Source of the DNA: Clostridiales bacterium
GTDB taxonomy: Bacteria; Bacillota; Clostridia; Oscillospirales; Oscillospiraceae
Direction: 5' to 3'
Assembly (NCBI GenBank): GCA_029010715.1
Contig: JAQXKZ010000039.1
Coordinates: 1 to 64,000 of the forward strand
DNA: 64,000 bases
A model generated the notes under the pieces. That model had not been told where the DNA came from, made no database searches, and was given only the letters and a program-made list of their open reading frames with translations. Positions within the stretch are counted from its first letter, which is position 1, and each line of letters starts with the position of its first letter. This document shows positions 36,892-45,161 of this stretch, one piece after another. The position numbers and the translations under genes are program-made.

Positions 36892-37698
36892 ATGGAATAC
36901 ATCTACATAGACAGTCTGTTCTTCCTCAGTCTCCTCACCGACTATCTTCTCTGCCTTGTGACTGCAAGGGTATGCAGGCTGTATCTGAGAAGGTGGAGAT
37001 ATTTTGCGGCGGCGCTCCTCGGCGCCGCCTACTCTGTATCCGTTTTTCTGCCGGGACTGGGCTTCATGGCCTCGCCGTGGATGCAGATGGCCTGCGCCGG
37101 CCTGATGGGATTGATCGCCTACGGCGGTGAGCGGAGGATGTTCCGCTGTATCGCGGTGCTTCTCGCCGTGTCGGCGACCTTCGGCGGGGCGGTGTGGGCG
37201 CTGTGCCTGCGCACGGGAGGAACGCTGCGGATAGACCTGCGGCTGCTGCTGGGCTGCTTTGTCGGCTGCTATGCGGTACTGAGCCTCATCGCGCGCTCAC
37301 GAACGCGCGCGGCGGACCGCAGGACAGTGCCGGCGGAGCTGGAGTTCAACGGCAGGCACTGCAGCTTTGCCGCGCTGCTCGATACCGGCAACTGCCTGTC
37401 GGACCCGCTAAGCGGGGCAGAGGTCATGGTCGTATCCCCCGGGGCGCTCAAGCCGCTGCTGCCGGACTGTGCCGCGCTGCTGGAGACGGAGGACCCGGTC
37501 GAGCTCGTGACTGCGGCCGCGGCGGTCCCGGAGCTGAAGGGAAGACTGCGCCTGATTCCGTTCGCGACCGTCGGCGGTACCGGACTGCTGCCCGTGTTCC
37601 GTCCGGAGCGGGTGCTTGTGGACGGGCGGGAGCGGGACGGGATGCTCGCGGCGATCTCCGCCGACGCCTCCGGAGACGGCTTTGAGGCGATAGTATAA
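36892..37698 (+). CDS. spoIIGA: Sigma-E processing peptidase SpoIIGA
   Basis: A 268-residue mother-cell membrane protease that activates pro-sigma-E. The first ~140 residues form about five membrane helices beginning [18 protein letters not shown]. The C-terminal half is a retropepsin-like aspartic protease domain with [15 protein letters not shown] as the catalytic aspartate loop. It lies 28 bp before sigE, the conserved arrangement. No ribosome binding site is visible before the ATG, and the promoter position suggests a leaderless message. Confidence 0.92.
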   Translation: MEYIYIDSLFFLSLLTDYLLCLVTARVCRLYLRRWRYFAAALLGAAYSVSVFLPGLGFMASPWMQMACAGLMGLIAYGGERRMFRCIAVLLAVSATFGGAVWALCLRTGGTLRIDLRLLLGCFVGCYAVLSLIARSRTRAADRRTVPAELEFNGRHCSFAALLDTGNCLSDPLSGAEVMVVSPGALKPLLPDCAALLETEDPVELVTAAAAVPELKGRLRLIPFATVGGTGLLPVFRPERVLVDGRERDGMLAAISADASGDGFEAIV

Positions 37699-37726
37699 GG
37701 CACGGCCCATGAAAGGAGTGACGCAC

Positions 37727-38449
37727 ATGCTGTGCAGGCCGCAGATCATATTCATACAGGAACGCATACTGTCCATACTCGGGATAAAGCCGCCGCCGCT
37801 TTTTTATATCGGCGGCAGCGACACTCTGCCGCCGCCTCTGCCCAGAGACGAGGAAGAAAACGCAATCGCCGCGCTTGACGTCGGCGACGATGCGGCGCGC
37901 CGTCTGCTCATTGAGCACAATCTGCGCCTCGTGGTCTATATTTCAAAGCGCTTTGAAAACACCGGCATAAACATCGAGGATCTGATCTCCATCGGGACGA
38001 TAGGTCTGATAAAGGCTGTCAATACCTTCAACTCACGCAAGAACATCAAGCTCGCGACCTATGCCAGCCGCTGCATCGAAAACGAGATACTTATGTATCT
38101 GCGCAAGATCGGCAACCAGCGCACGGAGGTCAGCTTCGACGAGCCGCTCAACACCGATTGGGACGGCAACGAGCTGCTGCTGTCCGACATCCTCGGAACG
38201 GACGAGGACGAGGTATGCCGGCCGCTCGAGGACGACGCGGAAAAGCAGATGCTCATGGAGGCCATAGAGACGCTGGACCCGCGCGAGCGGGAGATAATCC
38301 TGCTGCGCTTCGGACTGCTGGGAAGCCGGGAATACACGCAGAAGGAGGTGGCCGACATGCTCGGCATCTCGCAGAGCTACATAAGCCGGCTTGAGAAGCG
38401 GATCATCGACCGGCTGCGCCGGGAGATGCTGCGCCTGCTGCAGTGCTGA
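37727..38449 (+). CDS. sigE: RNA polymerase sporulation sigma factor sigma-E
   Basis: A 240-residue sigma-70-type factor for early mother-cell transcription. The hydrophobic pro-sequence ([17 protein letters not shown]) ends at [13 protein letters not shown], which corresponds to the SpoIIGA cleavage region. Region 2 ([48 protein letters not shown]) and region 4 ([21 protein letters not shown]) are complete. The ATG at 37709 overlaps the AAAGGAG ribosome binding site, so the second ATG at 37727 is taken. sigG, often next in Clostridia, does not follow. Confidence 0.96.
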   Translation: MLCRPQIIFIQERILSILGIKPPPLFYIGGSDTLPPPLPRDEEENAIAALDVGDDAARRLLIEHNLRLVVYISKRFENTGINIEDLISIGTIGLIKAVNTFNSRKNIKLATYASRCIENEILMYLRKIGNQRTEVSFDEPLNTDWDGNELLLSDILGTDEDEVCRPLEDDAEKQMLMEAIETLDPREREIILLRFGLLGSREYTQKEVADMLGISQSYISRLEKRIIDRLRREMLRLLQC

Positions 38450-38452
38450 CGC

Positions 38453-38481
38453 TTGAAAAAGGGGGAAGGCTCTAGTATAAT
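38453..38481 (+). promoter_or_regulatory. Promoter of the sda operon
   Basis: TTGAAA and TATAAT with an exact 17-bp spacer, beginning 4 bp after the sigE stop. It lies within the false N-terminal extension of sdaAB in the ORF track, which argues for the GTG start at 38513. Confidence 0.75.
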
Positions 38482-38512
38482 GTTGGCACACAGAGATAAA
38501 GGGGGCAGGGCA

Positions 38513-39172
38513 GTGGACATTTTCGATCTTATAGGACCGATAATGGTCGGGCCTTCCAGCTCACACACGGCGGGCGCGGTGCGCATCGGATATGTGGCGA
38601 GAAAGCTGCTGGGTGAGGAGCCGAAAAAGGCGGAGATCATACTCCACGGGTCTTTCGCCGCAACCGGCAGAGGGCACGGCACGGATAAGGCGATAATCGC
38701 GGGGCTGCTGGGCATGAGTCCGGATGACGGACGTATACCGGACAGCTTCGGGCTCGCCTGGGAGCGCGGTCTGGATTTTTCGTTCGAACTCATGGAGCTG
38801 CGCGCGGCCCATCCGAACACCGCAAAGCTCACGCTGACCGGCGTTTCGGGGCGTACGCTGAGCGTGACGGCGGCATCGGTCGGCGGCGGGCGCATAGAAG
38901 TGCGCGAGCTCGACGGTATAGAGCTGCGCTTTTCGGCGGATAAGCCCACCCTTATTATAAGAAATGAGGACCAGCCCGGGAGCATATCCATAGTTTCTGC
39001 GGTACTGGCGCACTCGGGCATAAATATCGCGACCTTCCACGTCAGCCGCAGCTCACGCGGCGGGCAGGCTATCATGGTCATCGAATGCGACACGCCGGTC
39101 CCGGCGGGCACGGTCGGCTCCATAGCCGCCATGCCCGGGATACTGAGCGCGGCCGCGGTCAGCGCGGACTGA
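38513..39172 (+). CDS. sdaAB: L-serine dehydratase, beta subunit
   Basis: A 219-residue subunit of the oxygen-sensitive [4Fe-4S] L-serine deaminase that makes pyruvate and ammonia. It begins with DIFDLIGPIMVGPSSSHTAGA, the family's opening motif, here after a GTG start preceded by AAAGGGGGCAGG. Residues ~145-219 form an ACT domain (PGSISIVSAVLAHSGINIATFH), a likely serine-sensing module. It lies 13 bp before sdaAA and has its own promoter. Confidence 0.93.
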   Translation: MDIFDLIGPIMVGPSSSHTAGAVRIGYVARKLLGEEPKKAEIILHGSFAATGRGHGTDKAIIAGLLGMSPDDGRIPDSFGLAWERGLDFSFELMELRAAHPNTAKLTLTGVSGRTLSVTAASVGGGRIEVRELDGIELRFSADKPTLIIRNEDQPGSISIVSAVLAHSGINIATFHVSRSSRGGQAIMVIECDTPVPAGTVGSIAAMPGILSAAAVSAD

Positions 39173-39185
39173 GGAGGAAACGGAT

Positions 39186-40064
39186 ATGGCTGTATTTCTG
39201 TCAGTACGCGAAATGCTCGACGGCGCGGCGGCGGAAAAGCTCCCGCTCTGGGAGCATGTGCGCCGCATCAGCGCGGACGAGGCCGGAATAAGCGGGGAGC
39301 AGTCCTGGAGGATGATGGATCAGCGGCTTGAAGCGATGATAAAGGCCGACGCCTCCTATGATCCGGACGCCCGCTCGCACAGCCGCCTGACCGGCGGCGA
39401 CGGCGGGAAGATGGAGCGCTACGCCGGAGAGGGCAGAGGCATCTGCGGAGAGTTTGTGGATAAGATACTCGCCGCCGCTCTGCGCATGGGCGAGTGCAAC
39501 GCCTGTATGCACTGCATCGTCGCGGCGCCGACGGCCGGAGCCTGCGGCGTGCTGCCGGCGGTGCTGCTGCCCTATGCCGAGCGCTACTCGCTGCCCCGCG
39601 ACGAGATGATAAAGGCTCTGTATATCGCGGCGGGCTTCGGCGCGGTAATAGCCCAGCGCGCCTCGATATCAGGCGCGGAGGCCGGCTGTCAGGCGGAGAT
39701 CGGCACGGCCGCGGCGATGTCCGCCGCGGCGCTGGTATATCTGCACGGAGGCACGGATGAGCAGATGGCGCACGCCATGGCCATGGCACTCAAAAACATG
39801 ATGGGTCTCGTGTGCGACCCGGTGGCGGGCCTCGTCGAGGTGCCGTGCGTCAAGCGAAACGCCGCCGGCGCCATGAACGCCCTGTGCGCGGCCGAGATGG
39901 CGCTGGCCGGAATAGAATCACGCATACCGCCGGACGAGGTGATAGACACGATGGCCGCGGTCGGCGCGGCTTTGCCGGCGTCGCTGCGGGAAACCGGCAT
40001 AGGCGGCATCGCGGCAAGCCCGACGGCCGTGAAATTCCGTGAGGAATTTTTCGGCAAGGGCTGA
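39186..40064 (+). CDS. sdaAA: L-serine dehydratase, alpha subunit
   Basis: A 292-residue catalytic subunit. Cysteines that bind the iron-sulfur cluster are visible in CNACMHCIVAAPTAGACG, GAEAGCQAEIG and CDPVAGLVEVPCVKRN. AGGAGG precedes the ATG. With sdaAB it forms the two-chain enzyme typical of Clostridia and used in serine fermentation. Residues around AEIGTAAA are encoded by DNA that recurs exactly (22 bp) in the leader of the following MFS gene. Confidence 0.95.
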   Translation: MAVFLSVREMLDGAAAEKLPLWEHVRRISADEAGISGEQSWRMMDQRLEAMIKADASYDPDARSHSRLTGGDGGKMERYAGEGRGICGEFVDKILAAALRMGECNACMHCIVAAPTAGACGVLPAVLLPYAERYSLPRDEMIKALYIAAGFGAVIAQRASISGAEAGCQAEIGTAAAMSAAALVYLHGGTDEQMAHAMAMALKNMMGLVCDPVAGLVEVPCVKRNAAGAMNALCAAEMALAGIESRIPPDEVIDTMAAVGAALPASLRETGIGGIAASPTAVKFREEFFGKG

Positions 40065-40141
40065 ACGCCCGTAACGCCTGTTCGGTAAAGATGCGGCAAA
40101 AAAACCTGCGGGCTTTCGACGAAGTTTAGTCAAAATATCCT

Positions 40142-40171
40142 TTGACGTCGGACAGACCAATTTGATAAAAT
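40142..40171 (+). promoter_or_regulatory. Promoter in front of a leader hairpin
   Basis: TTGACG and TAAAAT with an 18-bp spacer. Predicted initiation at about 40178 places the following hairpin at the very 5' end of the transcript. Confidence 0.5.
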
Positions 40172-40179
40172 GAAAACAC

Positions 40180-40230
40180 AACGAGTGGCTGACAGCGTAA
40201 TTCCGGTTGTCAGCCACTCGTTATATTTTT
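40180..40230 (+). terminator. Strong hairpin with T-run between sdaAA and the MFS gene
   Basis: ACGAGTGGCTGACA (40181-40194) pairs perfectly with TGTCAGCCACTCGT (40208-40221), followed by TATATTTTTC. It can end the sda operon transcript, and because a promoter lies just upstream it might also attenuate the MFS gene or yield a ~50-nt RNA. Confidence 0.8.
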
Positions 40231-40323
40231 CTTTACCGTCGATCGTCACCGTGCACGGGCGGCGTTTTCATGCCGGAGATCGGCACGGCCGCGGCCCGCA
40301 TTCTGCAGTAACAGGAGGATAAA

Positions 40324-41502
40324 ATGATGAGATCCGAAAAGCTCTGGAGCCGTAATTTCGTGCTCGTAATAATCATCAATTTTCTTGTGTTCATGAACCA
40401 CATCATGCTGCTGTCCACCTTCCCGTTCTATATCGAAAGTCTCGGCGGCAGCGAAGCGCTCGCAGGTCTCGCCGCGACCCTGTTTTCCTTCATCGCGGTG
40501 CTCTGCCGCCCCTTCGTCGGCTGGATGCTCGACAGCGGCAGGCGGCGCGCAATACTGCTGGCCGGCCTCTGCGGAATGATACTGATGCCCTTCGGATATA
40601 TATTCGCCTCGGTCATTTTTCTGGCCTTTGTGTTCAGAATGGTGCAGGGGGCGTCCCTTGCGCTTTCCAACACCGCAACCGCTACGATAGCCTCTGACGT
40701 CATTCCGCCGGCGCGTTTCTCCGAGGGCATGGGCATGTTCGGCATGGCGACTGCGCTGGCCACCTCCTGCGCCCCGGCGCTCGGCCTGTATCTGATGAAC
40801 AGCTTTGATTACACCGTGCTTTTTGCCTGCGCCTCCGGCTCGGCCGTCATCGCGATGATACTGTTCCTGCTGCTGAAGCTCAGGCCGGTAGAGGCGGCGC
40901 CGCACCCGCTGAACGTAAGGGCGCTGTTTGCCGGGAGCGCCGTACCCGCCTCGGCGATAGCGCTGGTTTTTATGCTGACCTTCGGAGCGCTTGAAAACTT
41001 CCTCGCAAAATATGCCGCCGGGAAGGGGCTGCCCTCCGGCGGGCTGTTCTTTGCGATCATGGCGGTCATGCTGCTGCTCGTCCGCCTCACGCTCGGCAAG
41101 TACGCCGACAGGAAGGGCGAGGGCATGTTCGTATACTCCTGCAACGCGGCGATGTTTGCGGCCTTTATGCTGCTGGCGCTCATACCGAACAGCGTGACTT
41201 TCGTGCTCGCCGCGATACTGGCCGGCTACGGCTTCGGCGGGCTCGAACCGGCGCTGCAGTCCATGGCCGTACACGGCTCGTCTCCGGCCGAGCGCGGCTC
41301 GGCAAACTCGACCTTTCTCTGCGCCTACGACATCGGCATAGGTCTCGGCGGCGGTATCGCCGGCTCGCTGATAACCGCGGCGGGCTATGAGAGCATGTTC
41401 CTGATACTCTCGGCGGCAAATGTCATCTCCGTGCTGATGTACGTGTTCTGGGGGAGACACGACCCGTCCTCAATGTCGTACGCGCTGCATCACGGCGTAT
41501 AA
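40324..41502 (+). CDS. MFS transporter (multidrug/metabolite efflux-like)
   Basis: A 392-residue, 12-helix transporter of the DHA1-like type. FMNHIMLLSTFPFYIESLGG in helix 1 and GWMLDSGRRR in the loop between helices 2 and 3 (the A-motif position) are typical of efflux permeases. The substrate is unknown. AGGAGG lies before two adjacent ATGs; the first is taken. It forms a pair with the DUF2798 gene 14 bp downstream. Confidence 0.82.
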   Translation: MMRSEKLWSRNFVLVIIINFLVFMNHIMLLSTFPFYIESLGGSEALAGLAATLFSFIAVLCRPFVGWMLDSGRRRAILLAGLCGMILMPFGYIFASVIFLAFVFRMVQGASLALSNTATATIASDVIPPARFSEGMGMFGMATALATSCAPALGLYLMNSFDYTVLFACASGSAVIAMILFLLLKLRPVEAAPHPLNVRALFAGSAVPASAIALVFMLTFGALENFLAKYAAGKGLPSGGLFFAIMAVMLLLVRLTLGKYADRKGEGMFVYSCNAAMFAAFMLLALIPNSVTFVLAAILAGYGFGGLEPALQSMAVHGSSPAERGSANSTFLCAYDIGIGLGGGIAGSLITAAGYESMFLILSAANVISVLMYVFWGRHDPSSMSYALHHGV

Positions 41503-41516
41503 GGGGGTGAAGCAAA

Positions 41517-42035
41517 ATGCCGGAAAACAAGGCTGAGAGAGTATTCTTCGGCGTACTCATGTCCGTGCTGATGGCGGCCGGCATGGAGGTATACAATGTG
41601 GCGATAAAAATGGGCTTTGCCGCCATGCCGGGCGGTCTGAGCGGCATGACAAATTCCGTTTTCCCGGCCGCGATGCTTGAAGCGGCCTATATGTGGATAT
41701 TCGTGTTTATCTTTTCAAATCTGTGGGGCAACCGGATCGGGCACGGTCTTGCAATGCGCATCGTCCGCCCCGGAGTTGACAATCCGTTTTTTATAACGCT
41801 GATGATCTCCGGCTGCACCGTGCTCATCATGTGCCCGACGATGAGCCTTGTCGCATCGCTGCTGTTCAATATCGGCCTCGGCGGAGCGCCGCTGCTGCAG
41901 CTGCCGGCTATATGGGCGGGCACGGTCATCAAGAATTTTCCGATGGCGCTGCTCTGGAATATCTTTGCGGCCGGGCCCCTGACACGCCTGATATTCCGCG
42001 CTGTCTGCCGCCGCGGCAGAGCAAAAAACGGTTGA
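41517..42035 (+). CDS. DUF2798 family membrane protein
   Basis: A 172-residue protein with four hydrophobic segments in two repeats. The opening RVFFGVLMSVLMAAGMEVYNVA and the later FFITLMISGCTVLIMCPTMSL are recognisable as the DUF2798 repeats. Function is not established. GGGGTGA precedes the ATG, and the gene is very likely co-transcribed with the MFS gene. Confidence 0.8.
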   Translation: MPENKAERVFFGVLMSVLMAAGMEVYNVAIKMGFAAMPGGLSGMTNSVFPAAMLEAAYMWIFVFIFSNLWGNRIGHGLAMRIVRPGVDNPFFITLMISGCTVLIMCPTMSLVASLLFNIGLGGAPLLQLPAIWAGTVIKNFPMALLWNIFAAGPLTRLIFRAVCRRGRAKNG

Positions 42036-42107
42036 AATACAAATCGGATCGTATATAATAGTACCATCAGTTCACAAGGACACACAGTGCCCATGACTGA
42101 TGGTACT
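42032..42107 (+). promoter_or_regulatory. pgi promoter with 12-bp inverted repeat
   Basis: TTGAAA (42032-42037) and TATAAT (42054-42059) have a 16-bp spacer. AGTACCATCAGT starts right after the -10 box (42060-42071) and its exact complement lies at 42096-42107. The pair could be an operator over the transcription start or a leader hairpin. Confidence 0.6.
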
Positions 42108-42131
42108 GTTTATATCGTCAGGAGGTATACC

Positions 42132-43403
42132 ATGGTTAAAGTTGACCTGTCCGGCGCCGCCGGATTCTTTACCGCCGCAGGCCCGGATTATGAGCTTGCC
42201 GCCATAGCGCACAAAACGCTGGCCGATAAGTCCGGCCTCGGCAATGATTTTACCGGCTGGGTCGAGCTGCCGCAGCGTGTGAAGGACACGGAGCTGGAGC
42301 GCATCGTCGCGGCGGCTGAGAAGATACGCGCCCGCTCAAGGGCGCTGGTGGTAATAGGCATCGGCGGCTCCTATCTCGGCGCGCGCGGAGCTATCGAACT
42401 GCTCAGGCCCATGCCCGGCAGGGACGATCCGAGAGTGTTTTTCGTGGGCAATACCCTCTCTTCCGACGCTGTATGCGACACTATAGACGCGCTCGGCGAC
42501 ATGGATTTTGACGTCAACGTCATATCCAAATCCGGCACTACGCTTGAACCTGCCGTCGCCTTCCGTATCTTCCGCGAGCTGCTGCAGAAAAAGTACGGCA
42601 AGGACGCGGACGGGCATATCTTTGCAACTACCGACGCGCACAAGGGCGTGCTTAACGGCCTTGCCCGGCAGCACGGCTGGGAGAGCTTTGTCGTCCCGGA
42701 TGACGTCGGAGGCCGCTTCAGCGTCCTGTCCGCAGTCGGCCTGCTTCCGATGGCTGTCGCCGGGATCGACGTGCGCCGCGTCACAGACGCCGCCATCTCC
42801 GAGATGAAGGCGCTCGACCTGCGCAGCCCCGAAAATCCCGCGTGGCAGTACGCCGCCGCGCGCCAGCTGCTCTACGGCAAGGGCTACAGCATAGAGCTGC
42901 TGGCCTGCTATGAGCCGAGCTTCCGGTTCATGGCCGAGTGGTGGAAGCAGCTTTACGGCGAGAGCGAGGGCAAGGACGGCAAGGGCATCTTCCCGGCCTC
43001 CGTCGAATTCAACGCCGACCTGCACTCCATGGGCCAGTACATCCAGTCCGGCCCGCGCACGCTTATGGAATCCGTTGTGCGCTTTACCGCGAGCCGCCGC
43101 GAGCTTGTATTCCCGTCCGAGGACGGCAACGCCGACGGGCTCAACTACCTCGCCGGACGCAAGCTCAGCGACATCAGCCTTGTCGCCGCCGACGCCGTCA
43201 GGGAGGCCCACGTCACCGGCGGCGTGCCGAACATGGTGATTGAGGTCCCGCGCCGTGATGAGGAGGGCTTCGCCGCTCTGGTCTGCTTCTTTGAGATGGC
43301 CTGCGCGATCTCGGGCTACATGTCCCGTGTCAACCCCTTCAACCAGCCGGGCGTCGAGGAGTACAAGAAGAACATGTTCCGGATGCTTGGAAAGCCGGAA
43401 TAA
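42132..43403 (+). CDS. pgi: Glucose-6-phosphate isomerase
   Basis: A 423-residue glycolytic enzyme, the shorter bacterial form of about 450 residues. IGIGGSYLGARGAIE, SKSGTTLEPAVAFR (phosphate loop) and GGVPNMVIEVPRRDEEGF are visible along with the catalytic Glu and His region HSMGQYIQSG. The start at 42132 follows AGGAGG; the ORF-track extension lies in the leader. Single gene. Confidence 0.96.
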   Translation: MVKVDLSGAAGFFTAAGPDYELAAIAHKTLADKSGLGNDFTGWVELPQRVKDTELERIVAAAEKIRARSRALVVIGIGGSYLGARGAIELLRPMPGRDDPRVFFVGNTLSSDAVCDTIDALGDMDFDVNVISKSGTTLEPAVAFRIFRELLQKKYGKDADGHIFATTDAHKGVLNGLARQHGWESFVVPDDVGGRFSVLSAVGLLPMAVAGIDVRRVTDAAISEMKALDLRSPENPAWQYAAARQLLYGKGYSIELLACYEPSFRFMAEWWKQLYGESEGKDGKGIFPASVEFNADLHSMGQYIQSGPRTLMESVVRFTASRRELVFPSEDGNADGLNYLAGRKLSDISLVAADAVREAHVTGGVPNMVIEVPRRDEEGFAALVCFFEMACAISGYMSRVNPFNQPGVEEYKKNMFRMLGKPE

Positions 43404-43754
43404 TTCCCCGGGCTCGCCAGGGACCGTTCAAGAGCCGGTTGATGAGAACGTTCCGCCTTGTCAGGCCCAAGCCCGTTTCACCGGACCCGGGCATGACGGA
43501 CATAAGGTACGAATCCGCTCCGGTTTTCGGCCGCCGGGTGCTTTGAAGATGTTCAGAATCCCGCTTTGCCGGAAAGGCTTGATAAGCCAAAATTTTCTGC
43601 GGCGCTTTATTCAGCCTGAGACGGACCGCCGGCCGCCTCAGGCTCCCTCGCCACCCGGCCTATAAGCTGAGCGGCGCCGGCTCTCTGACAGCCGGAGGGA
43701 CTGTTGAAAAAATGAGAATAACGGACAGAATTTAAAATATTACATTAAAGAAGT
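43404..43754. other. Unexplained 350-bp intergenic sequence
   Basis: No recognisable gene or known RNA. It is GC-rich at first and contains stems such as AGCCTGAG/CTCAGGCT (about 43614-43646) and CCGGCT/AGCCGG, then becomes A/T-rich with TTGAAA near 43704. Both overlapping ORFs look like noise. Confidence 0.4.
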
Positions 43755-43796
43755 TATGGAGAAGTACCATAAACGGTACTTCTCCATAGCTTTTTC
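43755..43796 (+). terminator. Intrinsic terminator, far downstream of pgi
   Basis: A perfect 14-bp stem, TATGGAGAAGTACC with its complement, loop ATAAAC, followed by GCTTTTTCT. It lies 350 bp after pgi, so either pgi has a long 3' UTR or a separate RNA ends here. Confidence 0.8.
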
Positions 43797-43836
43797 TGAG
43801 CGGAATATTTGGGGAATTCTGTTTTGCAATGCGCCG

Positions 43837-44847
43837 TTATTTGTCCGTATTTTTATTTCCCGCGGACTTCGCGGCGGCTCTGGCTTCTTTCCTGGCCTTT
43901 GCCCTGAGACGGAGCTTCCTGTAAAGCGGGCGGAGCGCGAAGAACAGCACGGTCAGGATGACCAGCGTCGGCAGCGCGGAGACGAGGAACACCAGCAGAT
44001 CCTTAAAGAAGCGTCCCGCAGCCTTCAGCGAACCGGTGAAAGCGTTCCAGAGACGCTGACCGTAGCTGACCGTGACGACCTTTTGCTCAGTGTATTCGCC
44101 GACCTCGCAGATGTTCAGATTTATGGTGCTGTAGTTTACCTGGCGGTCCCAGTTGTTGAGACTGGACTGAAGGGAGTCGATCCTGTACTGCAGTTCTGTC
44201 AGCTTCTCCTCGATGGTGATCGTGTCCTCGACAGTCTGCGCTTTCTCCATCATGTCGAGCAGGCGGGCCTCCTGAGTCCTGTAAGCGGTGAGCCTGGACT
44301 GCACATCGTAGTACTGAGCGCTGACATTCTGGGTATATGTATAGCTGTAGGGCACGTTGCCGAGAGTGGAGATGGTGTTCATAAGTATCTGGAACTTGTC
44401 GCTGGGCACACGTATGGTGTAGTCGGCGCTGCGGTTGTAGCTGGCGCCGCGGGAGATGCTGTAGTAGTTGGCGCCGTTGATGCTGCTTGACTGCACCCAG
44501 CCGCCGTATTCCCTGATGAGAGCGCCGAGCGCGTCGATGGTATCGTCGAACTCCGTGGTCTCGACGGTCGCGTCCGCGGAGTAAATGATCTTCTCCGGGT
44601 TCTCATCGGGCACGTCGCTCTGCGCTTCGCCGGAATTATTTCCGCCGTAGTCGCTTTCGCCGGCAGACGCCGCCATATCCATAGAGGCTAAGCCTGCGGC
44701 GGTGCCGTTGCTGCCGCGCGGCATGCTGTATTTCTCGGCCGGAGCAGACACAGCTTCGGTCTGGCTTGAATCCATGCTTGCACTGCCGCAGGCGCAGAGG
44801 GATAAGGTCATAATAAGCGCGAGTAAAAGAGCGGTCCACTTTTTCAT
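43837..44847 (-). CDS. DUF4349 lipoprotein
   Basis: A 336-residue lipoprotein with a type II signal (LALIMTLSLCACGSAS), a ~70-residue low-complexity Ser/Gly/Asp linker, then the DUF4349 domain: a beta region (EKIIYSADATVETTEFDD...GGWVQSSSIN), a coiled coil (DVQSRLTAYRTQEARLLDMMEKAQTVEDTITIEEKLTELQYRID), and a C-terminal membrane helix (LVFLVSALPTLVILTVLFFAL) with a basic tail. It would sit outside the membrane, anchored at both ends. Family function is not known. Single gene. Confidence 0.85.
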   Translation of the reverse strand: MKKWTALLLALIMTLSLCACGSASMDSSQTEAVSAPAEKYSMPRGSNGTAAGLASMDMAASAGESDYGGNNSGEAQSDVPDENPEKIIYSADATVETTEFDDTIDALGALIREYGGWVQSSSINGANYYSISRGASYNRSADYTIRVPSDKFQILMNTISTLGNVPYSYTYTQNVSAQYYDVQSRLTAYRTQEARLLDMMEKAQTVEDTITIEEKLTELQYRIDSLQSSLNNWDRQVNYSTINLNICEVGEYTEQKVVTVSYGQRLWNAFTGSLKAAGRFFKDLLVFLVSALPTLVILTVLFFALRPLYRKLRLRAKARKEARAAAKSAGNKNTDK

Positions 44848-45023
44848 CCTGTCTGTTTCCTTTCATTATAGTTTCGTCTGCAAATATCTGTAAATAACTG
44901 TCCTCGCCCGTATAGACGGCGGCTGAAGCGGAATGTTCCGGAAATACGGAGGTATATCAAAACTGCGGCGGGCAACCCGCCTTCGGCGTCTGCTCCTGCC
45001 GGATTATGCGCTGCAGCCTTAAG

Positions 45024-45052
45024 TTTACATGGAGGGGCTTTTCTGGTATACT
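45024..45052 (+). promoter_or_regulatory. Promoter of the YhhN-like gene
   Basis: TTTACA and TATACT with a 17-bp spacer, leaving a ~100-nt leader before the TTG start at 45162. The rest of the 44848-45161 gap shows no gene. Confidence 0.65.
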
Positions 45053-45161
45053 TGAGACGGAATTTAACGGGAAAGCTATGCATGATACCGGCTGCCGCAG
45101 GTGCGCCGGAGTATGCATGAGAAAGCCTTTGCGCTTTCAACATGAAAAGGGAGGAGATGCT

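Noticed and set aside
38453-38512. Longer N-terminus for sdaAB
   Set aside because: The extension contains a consensus promoter and lacks similarity to the family start; the GTG at 38513 fits the protein and has an upstream purine-rich site.
43240-43665. ORFs overlapping and following the end of pgi
   Set aside because: They begin within pgi in another frame and show no family resemblance.
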